Positions 42,443 to 52,800 of a DNA stretch of 64,000 bases are shown here, piece after piece. How positions within the stretch are numbered: position 1 is the first letter of the stretch; each line of letters opens with the position of its first letter. The notes under the pieces are model-generated. The model made no database searches, was not told where the DNA came from, and worked only from the letters and a program-made list of their open reading frames with translations. Made by a program: the position numbers and the translations under genes. Source of the stretch: Nematopogon swammerdamellus (taxonomy: Eukaryota; Arthropoda; Insecta; Lepidoptera; Adelidae); the NCBI GenBank assembly GCA_946902875.1, contig OX336342.1, positions 13,757,523 through 13,821,522 on the forward strand. The letters are read 5' to 3'.

Positions 42443-42544
42443 AGAGTCCGTCTCACGAAAGAAGTCCAGCGGCAATTAGTAGAAGTGAGACGGACTCTAC
42501 ACTTCCACTTATTGCCGCGGGACTTCTTTCGTGAGACGGAATCT
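42443..42544. repeat. Hairpin with 45-bp arms and 12-base loop
   Basis: Arms 42443-42487 and 42500-42544 pair at 41 of 45 positions (CCGTCTCACGAAAGAAGTCC and complement). The 3' end of the left arm plus the loop (GTGAGACGGACTCT) is also complementary to the first 14 bases of the left arm, so a second, smaller fold is possible. Confidence 0.85.
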
Positions 42545-43439
42545 ACTGTCACACTTATGCGAAAATGTAACACAGAGAAATATACTTGTCTTGTAAATTG
42601 TTTATTCTAGAAGATATTTTAGCAAAAACACTTTCGTATAGTAGACTCGTTTGAGTATCTACGTCGCAGGAAGGCTGCAAGACTATTTAGGCTGTTAAAA
42701 ATGCTAACATCTAGGCCAAAGCTAGGCTTATGATAGTTTAGGCAGGCTAACTAACTAACCTAACCTAACCTTACCTAATCCTTATTGGCGGCATATGTTA
42801 GGCATTTTTTAAAGCGCCTATACATTTTATACATGGCCATTTGGAAAGGGGTCAGATAAACAATGCCGACATTCGGAATGCCAACATAATACATCGCATT
42901 GGCTCAATATCCAATATTCCAAATTCAAATATCTCACCCGCGCCTGATATCAATTGCACCAATTTCATGCCAATTCCCCGAAAGCCTGAAGTAATTCCAA
43001 ACAAAATTCGAACAAAGGGATAGGTAGGTAGTAAGTATAGGGTCCGGAGCGCCGAGTAAAGGGTAAGTAAGTCTGTAAGTACATAGGTATGTCGCGCGCC
43101 TCCGCCCCGCTCCGCTCTCTTTAATAACGAAGTTGGCAACGCCATCTGGGCACCGGACCCGACTCTTATAGCTTCTCATAAAACTCCATGTCAAAAAGCG
43201 CCCTCCACCATTAGATGGTCGTTACACAAGAGTTCGTAATGCTTCACTAAAAACTTGCGCCAATTTGTTAAACTTGAGCTGGAAACACTTTGTACGTTCT
43301 TCGCTATGTCTATGAGCGCTGCTGTGTTGAACTGCAAATTATTGTATCGGCGGTGTCTATAAATATGGATGGGTATGGCTGTTGATTGAATTTAGTGGCT
43401 CGATCTACGGTATGAGGCTATTTGTTGATTGTAGATCAA
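42545..43439. other. Unassigned intergenic
   Basis: No gene. A short run of CTAAC units at 42749-42770 and a GC islet at 43085-43120. Confidence 0.4.
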
Positions 43440-43690
43440 AAATTGCCCGGACCACGTTTCTCTGACACAATGCTATGGAGTGGCGGAATTCGTCTACCAG
43501 CGAATGTTTTACACAATTCCTTCAACCCCTCCAGGTTCACACGTCGTATCAACAGGTATTGAACAGCCCTACAATAAAGTGCCCAAGTCTGATAATTTGC
43601 GTCGCTGAGCGTGGTTTCGCGAGGGGAGTTGAAATTGACTATGACCAGCACCTTTGGTCCCTCGGCATTGCTACCTATTAGTACTGGTTT
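43440..43690 (+). mobile_element. LINE 3' end, related to the 30435 element
   Basis: Translation gives LWSGGIRLPANVLHNSFN then FTRRINRY, matching VWNCLSASVFPESFN / FKRRINRL of 30435-32158. The non-coding end GAGCGTGGTTTCGCGAGG is also shared (32065-32083). About 250 bp. Confidence 0.7.
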
Positions 43691-43702
43691 TCATATTTTA
43701 AA

Positions 43703-43985
43703 AAATCCGGTCAAGGTGAACCATGTTCACATGCCTAGGGTTCCGTCATCGCTGCTTTGCTCCCATCTAATTATATTTTATACGAGGGCGCGATCAGACT
43801 TTGTATGGGTGGCCGTTCGATCGTTGAGATAGACCGTGGTTCGCATTCTGCGTCAGTTTCATGAAAATCGGTTCAGTAGATTCGGAGATATTTGCGTGTG
43901 ACCAACAGACGGATAGACAGGCAGACAGACACCAGAGTGATCCCCGTAAGGGCCCATTGTCGCATTTTACGACGAGACCCTTTAG
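43703..43985 (+). repeat. ACCGGTCAAG-type repeat with class C-like end
   Basis: AAATCCGGTCAAGGTGAACC, GCCTAGGGTTCCGTCATCG, then GAAAATCGGTTCAGTAGATT, GACAGGCAGACAGACACC and TTTTACGACGAGACCCTTTA. It links the two repeat types at 146 and 25395 as the two ends of one element. Confidence 0.6.
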
Positions 43986-44245
43986 GTTAACAGGGGGGCA
44001 CAGAAGAGACCCTGGGCATGCAAGCGATCTCGTTCGTTTTAAGTAATTTGATTATGATTCCTGAGGGAACACGCAGAGTAAATTAATTATTTATTTATTT
44101 ATTTCTTGTACACGATGAAGGCTACATGAGTTAACTTTATATAAAATTCGAAATGAATTTGGTTATGATTTTTATTTTTTTGTATTAAAATATTTCCAAC
44201 GTTACTTATTTGAACTCGTTTTAATCAAAACCATGCACCACCACA
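43986..44245. other. Unassigned AT-rich
   Basis: No feature recognised beyond an ATTT-type tandem at 44083-44105. Confidence 0.4.
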
Positions 44246-44360
44246 CCCACGAAATGAAAGGAAGCACTGACATGGCACCTAGTTTACCCGGTGTTATGGA
44301 CTGACATCACGAATGTTGTAGGTAATGTAGAGAACCGTATCATATTAGATAAAAAAAAAA
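44246..44360 (+). mobile_element. SINE-A 3' end, diverged
   Basis: GAAATGAAAGGAAGCACTGA, CCGGTGTTATGGACTGACAT, GAATGTTGTAGGTAATGTAG and an A-run. Confidence 0.7.
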
Positions 44361-45049
44361 CAAACTATCGTCACGCCATATCCACTTATACTATTCTATA
44401 ATTTCAAACTCCTAATCTGATAACCCAATACTCATTAGAGTACTAACATAACCTTCAGAATACATTATTACTACGTATACTATCGCAGCATCGTTTATGT
44501 AATAACCTGCTTTAACCCGCACTGCTAGTTTAATCCCTAGCATAACTACCCCAAGACTGTACGTAAATCAAAATTAATTGGCCGTTAATTCGCTAGGCCG
44601 TTTCATGTTAGTGGAGCGAGAGGCGAGCGATATGAATAATACTGAAGGCTCCGTATACGTGGTACCGCCACCACCGCTACTCAACGATTCTGCTTTAAAG
44701 TTGGCCTATACGAACTGGGATCAATGTGAATGAATGTGTTGAATTCTACATAGGTGTTGACATTCAATGAATCCTGGCAGAAAATACACCCTTGATAGTA
44801 AGAATGTTAAAATGTTTTGTTCCTGTGTAAATGAAAACAATTAATTGTGAAATAGAAAATCATTATTCTACCACTTAATTATTGAATCATTACAATACGA
44901 TTTTATTGGAAGGGATAATAAACATTTCATTTTCAACGTTTTAATTGAACTTTTAATTACCTAGTAAAAGCAAAAATATAACCTCCATAAAAGCTACTGT
45001 TTTTGTAAACACTAGACCGCATGTCGCTCGCGCTCTACACGCAGATTAA
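44361..45049. other. Unassigned intergenic
   Basis: No gene or repeat recognised. Confidence 0.4.
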
Positions 45050-45245
45050 TAAAGGTGCCTGCAGCTTTTTATAGAATTGACACGGATGGTTTCATCGGAA
45101 GATCAGACACATCCAATAGCACCACTCCTCGCAATACCACTCTCAGCTACGCGCAATGTCAGCTGTGGACACGTCTTTTGAAGATCTCCACGTTACAGGC
45201 AGTAGGGAACACACTCACGGTAAGACAATTCCATATTTAGTTCCG
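45050..45245 (-). mobile_element. LINE 3' end, inverted
   Basis: Minus strand reads VWNCLT-like coding (complement of GAACACACTCACGGTAAGAC) followed by FKRRVHS, equivalent to VWNCLSASVFP...FKRRIN at 31940-32020. The minus-strand 3' end lies near 45068 (complement of GCAGCTTTTTATAG). Confidence 0.5.
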
Positions 45246-45373
45246 AGCTGAAAACTTCAAGTTCATGGACAATTGCATCCCTCTGCTATATCAATGTGAA
45301 ACGATCTCTATTTTCAATACTACTTATTTTTCGTCTTCTTCTTATAAGTAAATTAAAGACTGCATCGTTCAGA

Positions 45374-45463
45374 TTGCGAGTGGTTTGGGCATCGGCTTCT
45401 CAAGCGAGAGGCCCGAGGTTCGAATCCGTTCGGCGTGTACCCACACCGGATTACATAAAAAAA
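45374..45463 (+). mobile_element. SINE-B, head joined directly to tail
   Basis: CGGCTTCTCAAGCGAGAGGC, B box GGTTCGAATCC, GTTCGGCGTGTAC, then at once CCACACCGGATTACATAAAA. The 300-bp core and body are deleted between short TACC/CCAC matches. Confidence 0.75.
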
Positions 45464-45636
45464 CCTCATAAACCCTTGAATTATTTCTATGCAAGTTTTA
45501 GATTTCAGATTCAGATATTTATTTCGCCATAAAGAACACACAACATTAACAATATTTAATTGAGACATATTATGCATATTATGGTTCGTCATAATTTTTT
45601 TTTCATGTCCCGTTCAGCAATGCAATATTATACATA

Positions 45637-45790
45637 GTACCTGGGCGACCGAGCTTCGCTCGGCGTCTACACCTATCTAGATAAACTTGAAAAAAATAAC
45701 ATTATCTAAATACAAAATTTCATCCAAATCGTTAGAGCCGTTTCCGAGAAACCATTATATATATATATATATATATAGGTATATACAAGT
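45637..45790 (+). repeat. Interspersed repeat end with AT microsatellite
   Basis: GGGCGACCGAGCTTCGCTCG forms a 6-bp stem; then TTTCATCCAAATCGTTAGAG, CCGTTTCCGAGAAACC and (AT)n at 45755-45777. A common Lepidoptera repeat end of RTE-like appearance; class uncertain. Confidence 0.5.
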
Positions 45791-45905
45791 TTAGCTCACT
45801 TAAAGAAATAGGATAAGGAAGAACGGGGTAAGAAACCTTATAGAGGTTTTAATTTTTTTTTTATATAACTTACATAGTAACTTTTAATTACTTACGTTAA
45901 ATGTA

Positions 45906-46800
45906 CTACGAGGGTAGATCCAAAAGTTCGTGGCCTCAATAGAAAGAGCCATGACATTTTTTTAAATCTACCCTCATTTGTTAGTACGATACTTCAGTAA
46001 TAAATGTGCGAAGTTTGATTCCGATACTGCAAGCCATACTTTTTTCCTGATTATTTGTTTAACGCTATCTGACAAGATTTTCAATAATGGAGAAAATTGA
46101 ACACCGAGCAGTGATGAAGTACCTCCATAAAAAAGGCATGTCACCAAAAGATATCCATCAAGATATGGTGAACACATTGGGGGAGAGTCTGCTCCATCGT
46201 ATTCCAGTGTCAAAAAGTGGGTGCATTCAAGATGACCCTAGGAGCGGAAGGCCTTCGACGTCTACCACGAAGGAAAACGTCAATAAAATATGTGATCTGA
46301 TACTGAGTGACCGAAGATTGACCATCATTAAGATAGCTGAGATCACAGGCATTAGTTATGGCCGGGTACAAAACATTATATCGGAAGAATTGGAGTTCCA
46401 TAAGGTTTCTGCCCGTTGGGTCCCAAGATTGCTTTCAGCTGACCAAAAACGAGTTCGCTTCACAATTTCCCACGATTGTTTGGAACTTTTTGAGGCAGAT
46501 CCCGAGGGTTTTTTGTCCCGTTTAGTTACTATGGATGAAAGCTGGGTTCACCACCTTACTCCTGAATCGAAACAACAATCGAAGCAGTGGAAAAGATCTG
46601 GCTCACCCACTCCGAAGAAGGCTAAGGTCGTTTTTTCGACCAACAAAGTCATGGCTTTAGTTTTCTGGGATGCGAAGGGGGTTATTTTCGTGGATTATTT
46701 ACCAAAAGGCGAAACTATAAATTCAAAATATTATTGCAACCTTTTGCGAAGACTTCGAGAAGAAATCAAAAAAGAAAATAAAAGATAGTAAAATACAAAG
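45906..46800 (+). mobile_element. Mariner element, 3'-truncated
   Basis: 5' end near ACGAGGGTAGATCCAAAAG. The complement of GAGGGTAGAT recurs 46 bp further in (ATCTACCCTC, 45965-45974). The coding frame follows at 46087. No 3' terminal repeat is visible after the frame ends, so the copy is broken on that side. Confidence 0.8.
46087..46788 (+). pseudogene. Mariner transposase, truncated and internally deleted
   Basis: Tc1/mariner transposases cut and paste DNA between TA sites with a D,D34D triad. This 233-residue frame (family about 345) shows an N-terminal helix-turn-helix region (residues 5-30), a deletion around residues 36-46 where the WxxxFxxG segment should be, then DDPRSGRPST, a second helix-turn-helix (70-105), WVPRLL (111-116), VTMDESW with the first catalytic Asp at 150, KQQSKQW, and FWDAKGV (193-199). 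It ends after REEIKKENKR, before the HDNA and YSPDL motifs, so the second and third catalytic Asp are missing. Not functional. Confidence 0.9.
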
Positions 46801-48548
46801 AACATAGGGCTCAGTCAAGTCATTAATAAAAGTTGAGTTTATACATCTATCACTCGTATAAACAATTTGAATCATCAGTCAGCAGAATTTTTATTTACAA
46901 AATGATGAGAAAAATTAATGAGAAAAAAATCACCTAACTTGTGGTACACCTAAAAATGGATTGTCTAAGAGAAACATTTTCAGCTGACTCTGGAAGGACT
47001 TTACTACGAACGCTATATCAATTATTACTAGGCATGTATACGTACATACGTTGAGTAATTGACAGGCATTATTATTACATATTTACATTATTTATTACTG
47101 AACGAACTGCTTTCAGATCAATGTGAGGCGAAGCTTATTCTTTTGTATGTTGATAAGTAATTTAATTCTTCTTCAATACAATTATCATGCGTTTACATAA
47201 TTATAATTATGTTCGTTCTAAATCTTTCGCCTCCGCCTGACAACGTTGGTAGAGCAAGTTGTTGATATACGTACATCGGCCATAGTATCTTGTCGCACCG
47301 TTTTACTTCTCCTTGCGTCTAGATATAATATTTAGCTCTGTGGTCTAGAGAAATGAAAGTCTCCAAGACGTGTCATTGTGTGCTGGATGCGGCGCACGGT
47401 CGTCGCTCCTCCTCTGAAGGAATATTAGAGGGAGCGCTTAAAAGTTTGCTCAAATTTTCCAAAGTCTGGAGAGTGTTCAGAGTTTATGTTGTAAGTACAC
47501 GCGTTAGTGTATGTCAACTTTTAGCATATGTGAGCGGCTGTAGGCTTCCAGCGAAGCAGACAGGGTTAAACAGAAATTCAAACTTTGAGAGGCAATAATT
47601 CTTACCGGAGTAACTGGGACGGAAAATTCTTATGCAGTGGCCTGCAACGATAAACGGCCTTCACTTACACACTTACATGCATTTAGTAATGTGTAAAAAT
47701 ATTTGGTTGGAATGTTTTAATTTACGAGTACAAGTAATACTCGCGTTGGCTACACATCGAGGGGAAGCACGAACTGTTTTGCATACAAATATCGCCGCGC
47801 CTCCTCCGCGCGCCGCCGCGCCGTTCGTTCTCTGCTCAAGTATTCTCGAAGAGAACAGTCCATTCCACTGACATGTTGGCTACATCCAATAACATTCAAA
47901 CTACCTACAAGACAGGACAACAAGAACAAAATCGTTATTCTATAAATTTTTACCTAGGTATAAGTTGCTCATACTTGAATAATATTTGGAATTATTATAA
48001 TATCATCGAATTATTAGCAGTACCGACTAAATTGTATTCTGAAAACCTTCTAGATAGATAGACCTTCCTATTGGTGTGAAGCCGCCGCCGCCGGCCGCCG
48101 CACGGCTTCTTGTCTAGTCTAGATGCCTATGTATCGTCATCTATCGACCGCTCCCGATAAAATCCATATTGGCACACGTATTACTATGTAAATTGAAGAG
48201 TGGAGATTCGAGAGCAATTTACGAGGGTTGGAGTGAGGACACGGATGTGCCGCCCACACCCTACCCCTACCGCCACCTCCGCCGCCCCCGTGCCGGCCGA
48301 CTAACGAGCCAGTAATAGTTCCGGCGGCTTGAGGCTTGCCAAGTTCTCCGCTTAGATTGCACCAGTTTTTACGAGTTAAAGTGGCGCAAAAACCGCGGCG
48401 TGCTGCAAAACAACTTCGCGGTTTCCGCTTTTGTTCGATCGCTGCTGAAACCGTTCGACCTTTTGTGCTGCTAGTCTTCCGTCATTAGTGTCGTATCGAT
48501 AGATAGATAGGTCTGGGTTTTCACCCACCACAACTAATCAACATAGAA
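46801..48548. other. Intergenic with GC islets
   Basis: No gene recognised. Islets at 47795-47830, 48070-48110 and 48240-48310 (CCGCCACCTCCGCCGCCCCC). An open frame at 47353-47598 has no domain. Confidence 0.4.
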
Positions 48549-48952
48549 AATTTAAAAAACCCCCGACCCTTAAAAAGTCAAAAATAATTTTCGTTTACTC
48601 ACTTAAAGGAGTCGGTAGACCGCTAAGTAAATTCCCGCGCAGCTCGGAGTTATTATATTTTATTTACTTAGCGGTCCCCCGACTCCTTTAAGTGAGTAAA
48701 CGAAAATTATTTTTGACTTTTTAAGGGTCGGGGGTTTTTTAAATTTGTAATTTAACTTTTATTTAAAGCTTTTTTAAAAAAACCGCATGAAAATCGGTCC
48801 ACTTTTTAACATAATTAATTTTTTTATTACTTAATTACTTGATTACTTGATTACAAACATAGCTAAGAACCATCCCGATTAAACAAGCTTCCTAATAAAA
48901 AAAACCGCATCCAAATCGGTCCGTCCGTTTGGGAGCTACGATGCCACAGACA

Positions 48953-48993
<41 letters not shown>

Positions 48994-49032
48994 AACTTAT
49001 AACACCCCTCCGTTTTTTTCGTCGGGGGTTAA
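48549..49032. mobile_element. TTAA foldback element, most complete copy
   Basis: Left end TTAAAAAACCCCCGACCC, then a hairpin: arms about 48551-48632 and 48662-48745 pair almost fully (ACTTAAAGGAGTCGG, ACCGCTAAGTAAATTC). The body contains GCATCCAAATCGGTCCGTCC and a CA microsatellite (48953-48988). Right end CCGTTTTTTTCGTCGGGGG then TTAA. Both termini begin CCCCCGAC next to TTAA, so terminal inverted repeats plus TTAA suggest a piggyBac-mobilised MITE. No protein. Confidence 0.8.
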
Positions 49033-49780
49033 AAATAGCACCTATGTGTACCTAAATGCATCTAATCAGCTTAGTGACTCCTGACCTGACCTGACCGACA
49101 CCTGCGATGAAGAGGTTTAAAGAATGCCGGTGAAACTCCTAACTTTCGATGAAAACAAAATTGTTTTTGTAATTACGAAAATAATGTATTTGTGAGTCCC
49201 TCTGATGTGCGAAGGCCGTATAAACGTAAAGTTTGGCGCCCTTATTGCCTACAAGATAGGAGCACTTTTATTTGACGAGGATAGCAAATTGAAGAGATTC
49301 CAACCGCGGGAAGAATTTCAATCGCTAAAGGAAATCTTGCCTTTGACGCCTCCGATGGATTGATAGTAACACTCAAACTGTCCGATTTATAAGACTCCGG
49401 ACTGGCAGGTGCCTTATCGCGTTAACTTAAGAAAGGTTCCTTGACTTTGTAAAAACAACAGGTAAAGTTTTACCTTTATCAAATTGTTAGCGGTTACGGA
49501 AACCGGTAAAGGAGAGCAAGCTTCCATATTTGATTATAATAAATTACCGCTCTAATACGTGTAAAGTGCAAATGTATTATGATGGTGATCGTGGTTTATT
49601 TCTTGTTATATATGGATGGATTGATACAAGATTGATTGAACTCGAAACTTGAAGTGACAAAGCAGATTTCGTCCTGTCCGCAGATACAATCCGTCCGCAT
49701 CGTGTGAACATGTATGAGCAGTGCAGAGCGCGCGGGCTGACTGGCCGAGGGAGCGAGAGGGCATGATGTGAGCGGGGACT
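49033..49780 (+). promoter_or_regulatory. 5' flank and 5' UTR of the SMPDL3-like gene
   Basis: No TATA box or initiator that I can support. The last 120 bases are GC-richer (GTGCAGAGCGCGCGGGCTGA). A two-codon upstream frame, ATGATGTGA at 49763-49771, lies 9 bases before the start codon and could dampen translation. 49640-49780 is the likely 5' UTR; the transcription start is unknown. Confidence 0.35.
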
Positions 49781-49850
49781 ATGAAGCTGCCCATGGTCTT
49801 CATCTCAGTGACGAGCCTTCTCTGGCTTAAGTTCACGCACGCTAAAATCG
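49781..49850 (+). CDS. SMPDL3B-like: SMPDL3-like exon 1 (signal peptide)
   Basis: Encodes MKLPMVFISVTSLLWLKFTH then AKI. Lys2, a hydrophobic core to residue 18 and THA before the probable cleavage make a classical signal peptide. Donor GTGAGT at 49851. Ends in phase 1. The next in-frame ATG (codon 5) would still leave a signal, so the start could shift by four residues. Confidence 0.88.
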
Positions 49851-52800
49851 GTGAGTACTCTTGTCTTCTTTTTTTCTAATATTATATTTTCTTTCTTTTC
49901 TGTTTTCTTAACAGTATTTATCTTTCCTTGGATTTATTCCTATCATTAATGTTTTTAATTAGCACTAGGTACGTTTTTGTAATAATTAAAATTTTGAACA
50001 AATATTGCTCTCTGACTGTAATTCTGATTTTAGTAATCATAAGGTGTTATACATGCTTCAACTTTCTCTAACATTCAACCATTCGGGAGCATCTGGTACA
50101 AAGGTTGTAGGTAACTTTGTTACGTTCTGCCAACACAAGTTCCCGGAGGTGCCGTAAAGCTCTGAAAGAGTAAACATACGAACATATGACATAACTCATA
50201 AAAGTATCTGCACGACACTAAACCGGTCTGGAGGGTACGAGCAGTTAATCCAAAACCGAGTAAATGTTCCACATTAGAACAACAACGATTAAAATTTCGA
50301 GCGAGCTATGTAGCAAGTTGCGCTGGAAGTCGTATCCAGGTGCGCCGGGGCTAGAGAGGGGACAGGGGGCGGCGGCGGACCCGAACCACCTTCCCGGGGG
50401 TGATAAGTGTAATTGCGTAATAAATGCGCCATGCGTTCCCCGCAGAGCCGTTATCCAACTTACTCCTATCCAGAGCATTGCGAGTTATGACCCGAAAAAA
50501 ATTACTCCAAACAACGCAACTCCCCAGAACACGGGAGAGCACATTGGCCGCTGCGCTCCACGCGAGAAGAAGACAATTCGCGAACGAATGTCGAACCGCT
50601 TAGGACATTCTGTCTTCCGCGAGCGATACGTCCGCAGCATTGTCGTCGACATAAATATTGTAGGAGGGAAGTACTAAGATTTAACCTTATTACGAGTAAA
50701 CGGACGGAATGTTAGTACTAAATCCGGTAGACGCGAGGGCAGACTATTTTATGATGTACGCGTCGGCAGCGCCGCGCCGCCGCCGCCCCGCAGGGCGGGC
50801 TGTGCGGATATGTTATTATTTATTATAATGCAGCTCGACCGTTTGCCCCAAGCATCAGTATTACTAAGCACATACGAGTAACCTGATTTAGATGTCATGC
50901 CAGGTTGCAGCACAACGGTGGCAATTGCATGAGAACAACTTACTTGCACCGACTATGTTTTACAAGTAAAGTTCATAATTTGCATAGACACAATACAAAC
51001 CCTACAAAGTACTCTGTAGCTATGCGTTATTGCTAGAGCATTTACTTGAGTTGATGATATTTTTTTTTGTAACTGAATTAGTTTATTCTAAGTTATCTAT
51101 CACTGCACTCACAAAATATGTAAATTTTGCATTGTTTTTTATTTACTATTTACAAAGCCGATTCGACCGACATTTCACTCGGGCGGGATGAACCCTACCA
51201 ACCTAGTAAGGTAAGAAGGGAAGGAACCTACAGTTTTACGTGGAATCCGAACCACGACCAGCCTCCAACGCTAGGCGATCGCTAGCTTTAATTATTCCCG
51301 GGCGAATTAATTTATTGAAGCCCTTAGCTTTTCAGCTTCGTAAATGCAGAGGCGTCGCGCGTCGCCGCGCCCGTGGAACTAGTCTCGCTTAATCTGCGCT
51401 CACATCCATTGCTCCGATACCTATACTCTTTAAATGGATTAGTTTCGTCTCAAAGATAAACCGCGTACGCACACACAGAGTAGGTACCTACGCTAGAGTT
51501 GAGCAACAGACACGCGTGGAACATAATCTATTCGATTAATCATTCAGTTTGTTGCGGCTTTCCCTCCGCGGCGCGTGTCTTCCTTCCGACTAGCGCCGCG
51601 CTTTTGCCCATTTTAAATGAGTACTGTACGAGTAAGCAGGCCGGGAAACACACGCGGACTCTGTTAAGCTTAGCTGAAAATTAAATTAAATTAACCGTAA
51701 CACCCTGTGAAGGACGAGCCGCCTGCTCTCTCGTACTGCTCCGGGAGCTATACACATTTTTGTTTTAATTTAGGAGATACAACTAGCTTCTTAATTTTTT
51801 CCTTTTTAAACGTATATTAATTTTTTCTTGGTATAAATAGAGAACACTTTTTATTTTATATCAAAATTAAAACGTTCATAAAACATTTCACTGAAACTTA
51901 CATAATGTTACTTATATCACATACACAATATTTGAAAAATATTAAGCAAAACTCTTCCTTCGATGTGTTTTAATGATTCCTTAACAATTCTGTGTTGCAG
52001 GTTATTTTTGGCACATCACAGACTTCCACTACGACCCTTTCCACAATTCACCAGATTTTTCAAAAGGTAACAATTTATTTTATTTTATTACGCGAAAAAC
52101 GCTGCTCATAACGTATATGAATGATGTTGCACATATAGGTACACGGTAGCATCCCACCGACCACGACCCCACACACAACTTGGCGTTTGGTCGTTGTAGG
52201 TACCTACTATCCTAATTTCTTTACCACATGCCAAACGTATACTTACGTAGTTCCCTAATCCACAACGTATGTCAGTAATTATTGATGCTTCATCCTTCAG
52301 AGAGGTTAGTGTACCTACTACCACAACACGTCCTATCAGCAATTAACGCAAGCTCTATCACATTCAACTGTATCGAATGTAGGACGGTTGACTATTCGTA
52401 TTTTTACAATTTATGTGATAATATCCGCTGTACCCAGTATCAGTCACGATCTTCAATAAATGTAGTATGACTTATTAGCAATTGTCAGATTTTTAGCAAA
52501 TTAATGGCGTGCAAGAGCCTCACTCCACGAGTCCTAAACTTCCCTTGCCCCTTACTAGGTGGTAGGTCGACTGGGTTACCACGTACTGGGTATAATAAGT
52601 AAGGTGGCCGCGTAGCAGCTTCGGCTGTGTTCTCTTCTAGTCCAGTAATAGCCAGCAATCCAAAGGGAAGTCTCCGGTATGGCACCTACCTTCTTGGGGG
52701 TGATGTTGGCTGGTTGGAGCATTTGGCCCCTCTGACTCAGCCACCCATACCGGATTACATAAAAAAAGAAAAAGAAAAGTAATTAGAAGCACAGAATACT

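Noticed and set aside
42749..42779. Interstitial telomere repeat (CCTAA)n
   Set aside because: Only three to four imperfect units; too short to distinguish from chance in AT-rich DNA.
46087..46788. Functional mariner transposase
   Set aside because: Lacks the second and third catalytic Asp and part of the first DNA-binding domain.
50264..50677. 137-codon frame in intron 1 as a separate gene or extra exon
   Set aside because: No similarity to the SMPDL3 family, no need for it in the frame of exons 1-2, and Arg/Pro-rich from the GC islet.
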